A DNA stretch of 64,000 bases, taken from Nymphaea colorata (taxonomy: Eukaryota > Streptophyta > Magnoliopsida > Nymphaeales > Nymphaeaceae). The notes under the pieces are model-generated. The model was not told the origin of the DNA. It made no database searches and saw only the letters and a list, made by a program, of their open reading frames with translations. Each line of letters starts with the position of its first letter. Position 1 is the stretch's first letter. Both the position numbers and the translations under genes were made by a program. Location: positions 13,714,571-13,778,570 of the forward strand of contig NC_045138.2 of assembly GCF_008831285.2 (NCBI RefSeq), in the 5' to 3' direction. Shown here one piece after another: positions 1 to 11,090 of the stretch.

Positions 1-2
1 TT

Positions 3-827
3 GCAGAGTCAGATAAGTATGAAACGAAGGATAATCAGTCACATGATATTAGGAAAGATCCATCAGAAGATTCCTTGTGCAAGGCAGAAACTGCAGCACC
101 TTCATCCGTGCAGTTTCCCCTTCTAGTTTACAATGGAACACCATTTGCTCAGTTTGCATGGCCATCAGTACAGCCACAACCTGTTCGTTTTGAGACAAGC
201 CTGTCTGCAACTTGCACCACGAATCCGCCTCATGGAAGAGTTACTTTTGGAGGACAGAATGGATCCAGGCCCCAACTATTTCTAGTTCCTTGCCCATTAA
301 TATATTCTGTGAATGATCAAGTCTCCTGCCCAATGCCTGCCATTTTCAGAGAAGGCGATGGTGGTTCAAACAATACCCAACGTGAGACAGACCTCTCCCT
401 GAAGTTGACGGGAGACATTGGACCAAATGCTCTTCATGGCAAAACGAGCGCCTCCAATTCAATGATAAGCATCATTAAGAAAGAAGACAGGAATGGTGAA
501 CTAATGGAGAGGGCAAGTGCAAGCTTGGCAGAAGGAGGAAACCACGTATCTGGTTTTCACTCTAAAGCTCTTGCCCTCATACCCATCGTTGGAACCAATG
601 ATCCCTCAAACCATGAGAATTTCGTCTTGGCAGATCTAGATTCGAAGGAACATGTTTCTCCCCTGCCTCAATGTTCAATTCTTCGTTCGTCAACACAGTT
701 TCAAGATAAAAATAAATATAATAAGAGATTGACAGATGCGGCTGCTGCAACTGAAGCCAGAAAGAGAAGGAAAGAGCTCACAAAACTTAAAAGCCTACAC
801 AGCAGGCAACTCAAGCTTCAGTGTTGA
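3..827 (+). CDS. 3'-terminal exon of an unidentified plant gene (partial)
   Basis: The frame is open from the left window edge (first complete codon at position 3) to a TGA at 825-827, about 274 codons. It is therefore the C-terminal part of a longer protein; no start codon or upstream splice site is visible. The product is hydrophilic and rich in Ser, Asn and Gln, with no membrane segment. It ends in a basic stretch (residues ARKRRKELTKLKSLH) close to the C-terminus, followed by LKLQC-stop. Such a Lys/Arg cluster would suit a nuclear or nucleic-acid-binding protein, but that is inference. I do not recognise the family and assign no function. Coding status rests on the long open frame in DNA that is otherwise AT-rich and stop-dense, and on the abrupt loss of coding character after the stop. 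The frame could also belong to an alternative terminal exon. Confidence 0.6.
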   Translation, partial: AESDKYETKDNQSHDIRKDPSEDSLCKAETAAPSSVQFPLLVYNGTPFAQFAWPSVQPQPVRFETSLSATCTTNPPHGRVTFGGQNGSRPQLFLVPCPLIYSVNDQVSCPMPAIFREGDGGSNNTQRETDLSLKLTGDIGPNALHGKTSASNSMISIIKKEDRNGELMERASASLAEGGNHVSGFHSKALALIPIVGTNDPSNHENFVLADLDSKEHVSPLPQCSILRSSTQFQDKNKYNKRLTDAAAATEARKRRKELTKLKSLHSRQLKLQC

Positions 828-1722
828 GCTGCAGAGAAAAATTTTAGCAGCATAACCTATTCAAATTTTTTGGACTAATCCTGAGCATTGGAACTGCTGT
901 TTTTTTTGTCTGGTGCCTCATGTCAAAAGACCTAAGCATCGGATTGTGTAAGACGTAATCTATGTAACAAGAAATCAACTTTATAGACAATGATGAGCCT
1001 CTCGGGAGATCAGTGCCTTGGGCGATACTTCAAAATTTTCTTATAGTAATAGGATTTAGCTTTTCTTTGATATGCCAAAGGGATGAAAATCGATTGAAGT
1101 GTACAAGTTGCAAGAACAGTTGAGCAAGAACTGCATGTATTAATGAGGTCCGGCACGCGATGTGGTCTGTGCCATTGTTTACTGTTTTCCTGTATGATTA
1201 TCCAATGTTTCTTTCCATTACTTTAACATGGTTGTAATCAGCGTTTTCTGTATTTTTCTAGCAAGGAATGTTTCTGTACTTGTAGATTCTACTTTTGATT
1301 GTCCTGTTTTTATTTTCTTCTGAAGTACTTGATCGGCAGACACGAAATTTAAGGCGCACGACGAGCTCATCGGGCCATGCCAACCGTTTGTAAGAGAGAA
1401 AATAAGAAATACAAAATCAACAAGATTTTGTCTGAGCAGCATGATCTCGAGGTCGTTTCTAATTTCCAACGCCCAACTGAACAAACAGCTTGGAATTTGA
1501 ATACCTGATTTGCTTCTAAGCAAACAACGGGGTTCGCCTTTCAGATGCTCCATTTCCATGTATTGCCAAGATATAAAGGAAGAAGACGATCAGAAGCAAA
1601 ATTGAAAAGAAAGTACCTTAGCCTTGATTATGAGTTTATTAAGTGCTCCGCCTGTCGGTGACAGCTTTATTAGTTGGTGCGTCCAACCCAAGCGAACGAC
1701 GTTGAGCGTACGCAGCCACTGG
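828..1722. other. 3' flank of the left-edge gene, no further gene seen
   Basis: The stretch after the TGA at 827 probably begins with the 3' UTR of the left-edge gene. Short open frames on the minus strand (for example 1218-1559) show no recognisable motif and no codon bias, and I regard them as chance. No repeat or RNA gene is evident up to the MITE at about 1723. Confidence 0.5.
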
Positions 1723-1933
1723 CAACTGAGCATTGGCCGGGTCAGCCCGGCCCATTTAAAATTAAAAAATAAATTTTTAGTTATAAAATAAATTTTTTTA
1801 ATATAAAATATATTTATTAATAATAAATATATATTATTAAAAAAATTAAAAAAATATTTTTTTAATCTAAACGGGCCGGGCCGAACTGACCCGGACCCGG
1901 TTTTTTCTGGCCCAAGCCCGATGCCCAGCCTTA
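1723..1933 (+). mobile_element. GC-armed, AT-cored hAT-type MITE, copy 1 (left end eroded)
   Basis: GC-rich arms (GGCCGGGTCAGCCCGGCCC on the left, GGGCCGGGCCGAACTGACCCG on the right half) flank a core made only of A and T, centred on TTATTAATAATAAATATA. The right end reads ATGCCCAGCCTTA, the inverse of the family's start TAAGGGTGGGCAT. The left end is short and degenerate and no target-site duplication is visible. The core and arm order match the copies at 23418 and 24208 in the same orientation. There is no coding capacity. Confidence 0.75.
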
Positions 1934-2680
1934 ATTCCCAATCGCAAAGAACCAGCAGTTGTTCAACCGCAGCATCTCATTGAGCAACACACATCAATAT
2001 CATCATCCCAGTTGTGTGAGTTTCATGCTTTCACAAGCTTTATGAACCCCGATTGGTTATTTGCAGTTGTTTGATGTTGATATTGGTGACGCTCGTTGCT
2101 AACATCAAATTTTAGGTTTAAACAGCCTGATCAGCTTGACCCACGTTAATAATGGGCACGGTCGCAAATGTGCACTTGACATGAGATGGCAACTGATATT
2201 TTGATAATCTAGTACATGTAGTAGCCATTATATGCACATCTCAATTCAGATGCATTTGGGGAGAAATCTTGCACTACTAATGAGACAACAAAGAGGAAGG
2301 TGTAACAGACCCGGTTGATGCATCTTTGGCCGTAAGGATTATCCTTCCGCACCAACACGACGTTTAAGTGCTCCCAACCAACATCGGCATGTAGAATAGC
2401 CTGAGGAGCTTGCTCCCTACCAACCCGACGTCCACACCACTCTAAAACTATTAACAAAGAAACAGATTCAGGATATTGCAAAAAAATGTCCTACCTACTA
2501 TATTGTTGATCGCTGAAGTTCTGTGTCCACCTGTAGCAGCTGGCATCTCCAGTAACCAGATCATTTGCTTTTATGTGGGCCGTGTAACATATACACACAG
2601 ACACACGAAGTAATTATCAAATATTTGTAAACTTTTGAATAAAAAAAAATATGTTTTTGTTATGGCTAATATTTTATGTT
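1934..2680. other. Intergenic, no supported gene
   Basis: The stretch lies between two small inverted-repeat elements. Short frames on the minus strand (2209-2481) carry no recognisable domain. A segment at 2340-2430 shares short words with 3045-3380 (for example TTTAAGTGC and a CATGCCGATG-like word), hinting at an old dispersed repeat that I cannot delimit. Confidence 0.4.
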
Positions 2681-2686
2681 AAAAGG

Positions 2687-2840
2687 GTGTTTGACACAAG
2701 TAACAAATTGTTACTATCCAATGAAACTACACAAAAAATTGGGCAGATTCATTGAACTCTGTAACTGAGGGTTTTATGAATCTGCCTAAATTTTGAAACT
2801 GAATCATTGGATAGTAACAATCTCTTATGAGTGCCAAAAG
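2687..2840. mobile_element. Small fold-back element (MITE-like)
   Basis: A 17-bp perfect inverted pair, TTGTTACTATCCAATGA at 2708-2724 and its complement at 2804-2820, encloses a second nested pair (GGGCAGATTCAT at 2741-2752 against ATGAATCTGCCT at 2776-2787). The outer ends GTGTTTGACAC and GTGCCAAA are also roughly complementary. The whole block folds into one long stem, as in non-autonomous DNA transposons. I could not define the exact ends or a target-site duplication. Confidence 0.65.
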
Positions 2841-4140
2841 GCAGCTAAGGATCCAAAAGTTAACAGTTCCAAACGTTTTCAACTTATAAAATCCTATCTT
2901 TAGGTAGGCCGAAAACCGTCAACTCTTCTTTTAATATTCAATAATAATTTCGAAACATGGAGATCACAACTGTATCTGCCCACATGCTCTCGATCCGCAT
3001 TACCCAAATCATTCAATTCAAAACGTGATAGAGAGGCTATTCTACATGCCGATGTCGCCGCTGTACCAACATGCATGACTACCAAAACGTGACAAGAGCC
3101 TCCACACATAAAGGATGTGCAAGATTGTAGTGGCGTGGATTACCTTCTCCCGACACTCTTTTTTGAAGAAAACTGCACTTAAGTCAAGAGATCATTATCT
3201 GGCTGATAGTTGTAAAACTCCGTGGCTAGTATCCTTGCCATCAAAGCACATATATACATGATTCGACCTGGACTCGTGCAGAGAGTTAATGTCCATAAGT
3301 GCCGCTGTCCGTCTAACACCCGTGGCCTGACTCTACTTTGCCATCCCCTTCGGGGCACATTTAAGTGCCTCACGACATTCATGGTCGCACCAAATTGAAG
3401 AACATTTATGCATGAGATTAGAGGATAAGGGCTCTAAACCAGTCGCATATTTTAGCTGTGAAAGTTTACTATTGTATAAAGAATCAGTTATTCATGTCAA
3501 GAATCAGTTTTCCTTGCCAATATATTCTAAGAAAAGTTGTCTATATCGAAGGGATTGACTTTTCCTAGTTGAAACACCAGCTGATTATGTAGATCTGTAA
3601 ATAGCTAGGATTGACAAACATCCAAGTTCTCAAGCCTTAGGGGTCATTGACACTTGTCACTATGTGCAAGACATAATTCACATTGAAAATGGGTTTCTAA
3701 TTAGTTTCCTACTATGCTTACCAGCTAGACTTTTTCAGAAAGGCTTTAGAAAAGCATTTTATTTTCAGATCAGAATTAGATTAATCTTTTTGCAAGTTCA
3801 AAGAAACCGGGCCATCGCTCGTTCATCTAACGTCAAGTAGAAGAAGAAGAAGGGTCAACTGCGTTGAAAGTTGCCCATTCAAGATTGCTAATACTTCAAG
3901 AAGCACCTCCAATCTCATCAAAGGTGCTGCATCAGAAACCAACAAAGTAGCAACCCCGTCGGATCAGGTGCCTGTCATTTACACAACTTGGTTCAAGGAT
4001 CATAACAAGGAAAGCAATAACTTCACTAAGGAAAGAAATGCACACTAGAGTTAGAGAATTCGGTTAAAAAAATGTCACCTACGTTCTCTTCTATCTCTCA
4101 GTCTCAATAATGAATGTCGAGGGGAGAAATTCCCTTAAAC
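2841..4140. other. Intergenic, no supported gene
   Basis: Only short, overlapping frames without recognisable motifs are present (2900-3109, 3179-3382 on the minus strand). The right part, 3840-4140, adjoins a retrotransposon remnant and may include more of it, but I could not read conserved motifs there. Confidence 0.4.
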
Positions 4141-4149
4141 ATTGATTGT

Positions 4150-4495
4150 CACGTTACAATGCCAGTAGGTTTCTGATCATTTGGGCAGCGTACACAATCC
4201 ACGTCGGAACATGCATTAAGAGATAGGTAATTGGATGCTCGAATGAGTAAGCCAGATTGAATGGTACCTTTGATGTACCATGAGATACGTTTTACAGCAG
4301 TCCAATGCTCCAATTGTGCTTTCACAAGCAGATACGATAATTCTGGTCTTGTGAAGGTGAGCTACTGGAGAGCTCTAACCATGCTGCGATATTGAAAGGA
4401 ATCGTGATAAGATGTTATTTCTCCTTGACTTACGATTTTGGAAGGTGTCGTCCCTTTTCGAGTACCAGTTTCTAAAGAATAATGATGCATATAGC
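4150..4495 (-). pseudogene. Ty1-copia retrotransposon fragment (RT C-terminus to RNase H)
   Basis: Reading the minus strand gives, with stops and shifts, the conserved run between reverse transcriptase and RNase H of Ty1-copia elements: a YRSMVRALQ segment (family form YRSxVGALQ), then TRPELSY, then EHWTAVKRI, then YIKGTIQSGLLI, then SDVDCVRCPNDQKPTG (family form SDADWAGxxDDRKSTGG). The order and spacing match the family. In-frame stops and substitutions in the DADWAG motif show it is dead. No LTRs or other domains were found nearby, so this is an isolated remnant. Confidence 0.8.
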
Positions 4496-5083
4496 AAAGT
4501 ATGCTTCGTGCTGGACACTACAAAATAGACTTTACATTACATATATATGCTGTCAAGGTTACATCTACGGGGTTAATATTGTGAAAAAAACTTATTTATA
4601 TTTCCCGAATTAAATAGTCGTTGAAGACTCCTGCTGGACAGCTAGTTTCTGGTTTTCCTCCATAGAGGTCACGTCTACGCAGTTCGTTTCGAGAAAGTCA
4701 CTTCTGCGCAACTTTTATTTTTGTCTTCTAAAATCACAGTCCTCAAAATCATCCCCAAATCTAAGGCCAAACTGTCCTTTTAGCTAAATTAACAGTTCTT
4801 AACTGTAAAGATGGATTTTTCCAAGTTTTAGAAATGAAGGAGGAATATGAGGCACGGCCTGAGAAAAGAAGGAGAACCTTGAAAAGATTCATAAAAAGGT
4901 CGGATCACTATCGAGAACCATCATGCACAAACCAAGAGTGCATGTCACTGAATAGACAATATTCCCCTGCGTGGCCCCCTTACACGAAAATACCATTAAG
5001 GACCACACATGAATCATAATGGGTGCAGATTTATTTACAAACAGAAAGCCAATGCGGGGCTTTTAGTAGGGACAAAAGGGGTA
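4496..5083. other. Intergenic, no supported gene
   Basis: A 61-codon frame at 4834-5019 (+) is rich in basic residues but has no family resemblance and no visible promoter, so I do not call it a gene. The segment ends at the target-site duplication of the next MITE. Confidence 0.4.
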
Positions 5084-5091
5084 GTTTGTTT

Positions 5092-5371
5092 TAATGGTGG
5101 CCGGCTCGGCCGGGCCTGATTGGGCTAGGAAAAACCAGGCCCAGGCCCGATAGGCCGGCTCGGGTCAGCTCAGCCCAACCTGGTCCAGTCCGTTAAGAAT
5201 AAAAAAATAATTTTTTTTTAATTTTTTTAATAATATATATTTATTATTAATAAATATATTTTATATTAAAAAATTATTTTATAGTTTTAAATGGGTCAGG
5301 CCGAGCTAGGGCCGAGACCGAGCTACCGGGCAGGGCTCACCGGCCCGGCCCAATGCCAATGCCCACCCTTA
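5092..5371 (-). mobile_element. hAT-type MITE, copy 2, with perfect 8-bp target-site duplication
   Basis: The element begins TAATGGTGG and ends ATGCCCACCCTTA. It is flanked on both sides by the identical octamer GTTTGTTT (5084-5091 and 5372-5379). An 8-bp duplication with short inverted ends is the mark of hAT-superfamily insertion. GC-rich arms surround an A/T-only core that runs in the opposite orientation to copies 1, 3 and 4. It is 280 bp long and non-coding. It lies about 290 bp upstream of the TATA box of Root_cap copy A. Confidence 0.88.
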
Positions 5372-5661
5372 GTTTGTTTTTAATGAAATTTTTGATTGGA
5401 ATAAAAATATGGACGATATTCAAGAGGGTCCTGCTGGCTTGCAAAAAAGGCCATAAAAGTTCTAAAAGAAGATAGAAACTCGAAGGCTGATGTCTAGTCA
5501 GAAATTTAATGATCATACGGGCAGAAATTCTCTGGTCAACGGAATAACAAGCAATAACTTTGCATGGCAATGATTTCCAAGTGGGTAGCACGTCAATGTG
5601 GTAAGGCGCACGTTCCTGAATCTGAGTGAGGGCAATCCAGCGGTGCTGCTACTCCAACCAC

Positions 5662-5669
5662 TATAAATA
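5662..5669 (+). promoter_or_regulatory. TATA box of Root_cap copy A
   Basis: TATAAATA lies about 105 bases upstream of the ATG at 5774. The equivalent element occurs before copies B (13280) and C (19967), and in mutated form at D (27952), so the position is supported by comparison of duplicates. Confidence 0.75.
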
Positions 5670-5773
5670 GATGAATGGCCCTTAACAGTAGGACACATCC
5701 AATTGGAAGCCATTGCCCCCCACTAGCCAATTGAGAGAGTTCGATCTTCCATCCTTTTTTGTTGCAAAAGAAT

Positions 5774-7002
5774 ATGGCTTCCGCAAACGTCCCGGTTGCT
5801 CGAGGCCTCCTCCTCCTCCTCCTGCTCGCCTTTGTTTTTGTCGAGATCGCATCTGCAACTCCACCATCTTCTACGCGCAAGAGAGTGAGGTGCAGGCGCC
5901 ACGAACCTCAATTTGGGAAATGCTACATGGTCGAGCAGATCTGCCCTGACGCTTGCCCCACCACCTGCAAAATGAACTGCCACACCAGTCTGCCGTAAGT
6001 CGGTCATTATTAGTTCAGTATCAAAGGAAGCTATTCACATACGTTGTGTTGGTCTCTCTCTGTGCAGGTTGCGACGAGCCTGGCGCTGTGTGCGATGATC
6101 CCCGCTTCATCGGAGGGGATGGCATCACCTTCTACTTCCACGGCAAGAAAGACAAGGACTTCTGCTTGGTGTCCGACACCAACCTCCACATCAACGGCCA
6201 CTTCATCGGCAAGAGGGGGGACGGCATGAACCGAGACTTCACATGGGTCCAGTCCATCGGAATCCTCTTTGACGAACACAGGCTCTTCATTGGTGCCAAG
6301 AAGGTGAACCCCCATTGAGCAACTCTTATCTAGCTAGCTCTACGTTCAAAATGAACGGATAGCCCGCCATGCACATAACTACATAAGCTGCATGGCGCTG
6401 CGGAAAAGCAGAAAATTAACTTGCTTATATTGGACGATTATATTGACGCAGGTCGCTGAATGGGATGATGCGGTTGATCAGCTGGCCATTGCCTTCGACG
6501 GCGAGCCCGTCTTCCTCCCCGCCGCGGAGAACGCTCAGTGGTCGAGTAGTGCCGCTGCATCTGCTCTCACCATCTCTCTCGCTTAGACGCACCGGCGAAT
6601 GAGGTCGTGGTCGAGGCACCCAACAAGTTCAGGATCATGGTCAAGGTGGTTCCTATCGGCAAGGAGGAATCTAGGGTCCACGGCTACGGCATCACCAACG
6701 ACGACTGCTTGGCTCACGACTTAGGCTTCAGGTTCTACTCCCTTACCGGCAGAGTCAATGGCGTGCTGGGCCAAACCTATGCGGACAACTACAAGAGCAG
6801 AGCTAAGATTGGTCTGAAGATGCCGGTGCTGGGAGGTGACCGCGAGTTCCTCTCTTCGGGACTCTTCGCCACCGACTGTGCCGCCGCAAGGTTCACGGGC
6901 ACGGCGTCCGGCTTGACCGTCGAGGGAGCCGTTCGTCCGGGCGAAGACGACTTGGTGTGCAAAACCGGGTTCAATGGCCGTGGCATGATCTGCAAGAAGT
7001 GA
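5774..7002 (+). pseudogene. Root_cap / LEA-related secreted protein, copy A (frameshifted)
   Basis: Three exons match copies B and C: exon 1 from 5774 (signal peptide with a poly-Leu core, then a Cys-rich segment CPDACPTTCKMNC), exon 2 at 6068-6303 (236 nt, the same length as in B and C) and exon 3 at 6452-7002. Exon 3 carries the Root_cap domain (Pfam PF06830 type). It is broken: relative to B and C a dinucleotide gain in the run ATCTCTCTCGC (about 6572-6580) shifts the frame and gives a TAG at 6584-6586, while the rest of the domain stays open in another frame (6607-7002). Exon 1 is also about 8 nt shorter before its best donor (GTAAGT at 5995), which would join exon 2 out of frame; only a weak donor at 5988 would restore phase. 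Downstream coding sequence is still well conserved, so the loss looks recent, or the break is an assembly error. Confidence 0.85.
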
Positions 7003-10000
7003 GCTCAAGAATGTCTTTCAAAACCTGCACCCCTTAGCTTATTTTTCTTTATCTTCACATTGAATAAAAAAAAAGGCAGGTGAAAGCAGAATTCTTGGGC
7101 TGTTGTGGGTCTGAATTATTCCAGTCACCTTTTCCCGTCATATGTTTAATCAATAAATTGACTTCTTTTCTTTCTTTCCTTTTTTCACCCAAAATTGTTA
7201 TGGACTTGCGAGGTTTTTTGTTCTTTTTTTTTCCAACTCATCGCATCCAAGCCCCGAATCTCTTTCCGTCGGCTAACTCAATCATAGTTAACCTAATTAA
7301 TATTATTAAATAAATGACAATTTAATATATATGTATATAATATATATACATATATTATATAAGTGATTGAACAGCTTTCACCCAATGTCTTGAATTATTA
7401 GAACGATTTAACAATTTGTATAATTTGTCCCACGGTCTATTTCAGAGGCATCACAATTAATAGTTCACATTGAATCATGAATTAACGGCACAAAGAACAT
7501 ACTTTTATTTTCAGAAAGCATGGTCTCGAACACTATTCTAATTAACAGAAAAACGATGTTAATTTATACATATTTAGCAAACTAGTTGTTTTTATGCCTA
7601 AGGTACACAATGTAGACGAGAACTTGAGGAACATGTTATTTAGTTGACATACTCTTAAAAGAAAAAATAATAGATTGTGACATCCCATCATCTGAGACAA
7701 TCAACAATCTCTTTCCATCTCTGTTTATTGAATGTTCAACTATAAGCATTTAAGAAGCTATCGTAAATATGAATCATACGGGCCCAATTATTGCTTATTA
7801 ATGCTGCCCAAATAAAATGTTAAGGGGACCCAAATTAAGTTGGTTTCGTAGGGGGCCGATATTGTTTAAACAGCTAACTTTCGGCCGATACGGCCCATAT
7901 CGACCAATATACCGATAATATATTGTGGTTAATTTTTTATGCCTGAACAAAAAAACACTTAAAATTTTGCCAATAAGTCGATGGTGTATGTTCTAATTTA
8001 AGTAATTAGCCTACTCTCATTGGTTGGGTTTATGACCAACTTTTGAGAGATTGAAATGCAGAAAAGACTTCTTGATTGATCCAATTTTGCTGAGTGAAGG
8101 AGATGATTACGATCCATAGCTTGGAAAAGGGCCCAAGCCCCCTTGAATAATTGTTCTAATTTCTCATCTAGAGAAAATATGTGTCCGCCGAAGGATTTAA
8201 TTAATTGTTTTTATGTTGTTTTCGAATCCGTTACAAAACGAGTCGCATGGATGTACGTGCGAGCCAATAAATCAAGCTTTTATTCAAAGATTTATAAATG
8301 CAAGATTTCAAGTTTGAGCAATATCTTTCTCCGCCTAAGGTTAAGACGGAAAGACAAAATTAATGTCGGCCCACACAAAATCTCAAGGTTCTTTGCATCT
8401 TCTCTTGGCACAAATTTATGTTTTGACGAAATTGATTCAGATGATATGGTTGTCTGTAGAGATCATGGTTAACAAACTTATGACTTGGACTTCGATCGAC
8501 TGAAGATTAGGAGACCGGGTTAAAAAGTTGACTCGGTTGGATTAGGCCTGAATTTTATAGTGTTTTTCTTTTTTTTTAAAAAAAATGAAGCATATACATA
8601 TATATAAGTCTGTCATGACTTTATATTTGATTTTTGATCAGCTAGTTAAACTGAATAACATGTAATATAAGTATTTTTATATTTAATAAATTTTATGATA
8701 TTTCACAATTCGAAAAATAACAAACTTTTAGATTCGGGAATGTGCGACAAAAAACAAAAACTTGTAATTAGTTGACGTTCAGGAGCATGGGAGGATGTAA
8801 CAGAGTAATCTCCAAATTGTAGCATAAACAGCATACTGTAAATCTTAACATAATTGATAACGTACACATTCTCCACAAATTGTTAAGAATTAAGAAACGG
8901 ATCCTATAGAAGTGCTGTGAATCACCGGTATAGACTAGGTTTCGGATAGTACATCAAAACCTTTTGCACAGGTCGTAAAGCTCTTTTTTCTTAAATTGTT
9001 TAGTTAATGCAGATGAATTTCGGCGAATGGATGTATGTAACTATGTAGGTTGTTATGCATTTCATAAATGTTGGTAGGGAAGAACTCGAGAAGCCAATGC
9101 TTATGGCACGCCTTCATTATTGATCGGCGTTAGTCTAAACATATGATTAATTATTGACTGCTTTCCTTTTTTGGATTTACTGATATATATATATATATAT
9201 GTTTCTTTAATCTTTTAATTATTAAAATAAAGTTGTATGAGAACTTGTGGATTAATTTGGATTAGAGATTATGCATGGCTTAGTCAATGATGTCAATTTC
9301 ATTTCATGCATTTCAGAAGCATCCTTGCTTTCGCTGTTACATTCTAGAACATCTTCTGCACTGGATCGCCCTCAAGCAGCTATCAAATGTCAGGCAATGA
9401 ACTTCTGAGAAAGGTTCTTGTTGAACTGCTTGTTTTGAAAGTCCAGTTGTTATTTATTATCTGTCAAATGTTATGCGTTTTTTAATTGTTTTTCCTAATT
9501 TATTTTCTTTGGATGATGAGGCCACGAATTTTTTTGGAGGATTACACTGTGCAAAAGTAAAACTCAAAGAAACAAACAGAAGTGCGTGCAAGAAGCGGGC
9601 TTCAACTCTTGTTGAGGCCCTTGAAAAATCAATGGCCGAGGGGTGCTAATGCTTAAATAAGAAAATGAAGCTAGGGGACGATGAATGTAAATAAGCAATT
9701 TGTGCAGGCAGTTATCCACATACTCATGCATTTGCCTCCCTCACTAGTCACTGGTTCATATAATATCTCTTATTGATGATCCATTTGATTTTGTGACTAA
9801 AGAAAAAGACTATCGTCTAAGCGTGACCATTTTCTCATAATTTCAGAATGAACCTTGTATGTTTTATCGGTGCAGAGCTCACTTTTGCTGAACATTATAG
9901 GTTTCACATCCTTCTTCATAACATTGCTGGATGGTTTTTACCAAATTAATTATTTCAAAAAAAAGTTAATAAAATGTAAAAAAAAAACATCTTGTAAATA

Positions 10001-11090
10001 ACCACTCTTCTCTTAGCTGATGAAATAAGATATTTTTGCTAGTTTAGATAAAAAAAATGATAATAATGATTTCTATCAGAGGGCAACACTCCCAGAAAAT
10101 GTCCCAGCTTAAAAGCTAAGTACCTACTTGTTGGCTTGTATAATTTGTCAAGTGATGATTCGTCATTTGCCTAAACACTAAGCTGTTTCTTTGTAATTTT
10201 TCAATTATTTTAAGATGAAGAGTGGCGATTCCGAGACATGTTGATGAGGGAGGTGCATGTGTGGCCGTCATTATGATCAAGCAACATGTAACTCCTACAA
10301 ACGCAAAGCCAAGCCGCATCTATCGAGAGCATCTTTTGCTTCTCATTCCTTCCTTGGCACCAGCTTCTCTTGTCTAAATGCTCAATCATGACCACGAACA
10401 TCAATCGAGTCTCACACCAGACTCGCTCTTGTTAAAATAGAAAAGAAAATACACGCAAAGAGAGGAAGCCAAGATGATACGGATCTCATCAACCCCCCTT
10501 CTTTTTGCGGCAAAGATCTTACCATTTCCCAAGGACCCAGATTCAAATCTATTTGGTTAAAATAGGTTCAGAATGAAATGTGAATCTAATGAATTTCCTA
10601 TATATGCGATGCGATCGGACCCTGATGACATGCAGAAATCTAGATTCAGTTTTCCATTCTACGCACCGAAAATTCACATCAAAACCTAGTAGCCTAAGCA
10701 ATGCCATATTAGATCAGATGGATACAGCAATGGTTTCATAGGATTCGAACTGCTTACATCCCTTGGGAACACAAACTAAAATACAGCTCCTTAAATGACC
10801 ACATCCAATATAATCTGTATTGGTATGTAATCATGTGTTGACATTCTGAGCATACTGACCAGAGATCAAAGAGTTGTGTGCGAGAAGGGACACATATTGG
10901 AGTGTGAAGAAAGAAGAGAATAATGTTTGAAGAAGGATGAGTTGGGAAAAACTTTACGTGTAGATAATAAAGCATTCGGAAAAGGCATAAGAAGAAAGCA
11001 AACTGCAGCACAAATTAATCTTTTTTGCTTTTTTTGTTTTGGCACTTATAATAAGAGTGGAAGACGAATAATAGGCACTTAGAAGTGGAA
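7003..11090. other. Long AT-rich intergenic region, no supported gene
   Basis: It begins with the 3' flank of copy A. The rest is AT-rich with many stops. A 109-codon frame at 8143-8472 (+) shows no recognisable domain and has no promoter evidence. There is a (TA)n run at 9181-9200. I see no RNA gene and no delimitable transposon. Confidence 0.45.

Noticed and set aside
5593-6007. Overlapping minus-strand frames at Root_cap copy A
   Set aside because: They are antisense shadows of exon 1, where the signal-peptide codons for Leu read as Glu/Arg runs.
8143-8472. 109-codon open frame
   Set aside because: No family resemblance, no TATA box at a sensible distance, and AT-rich flanks.
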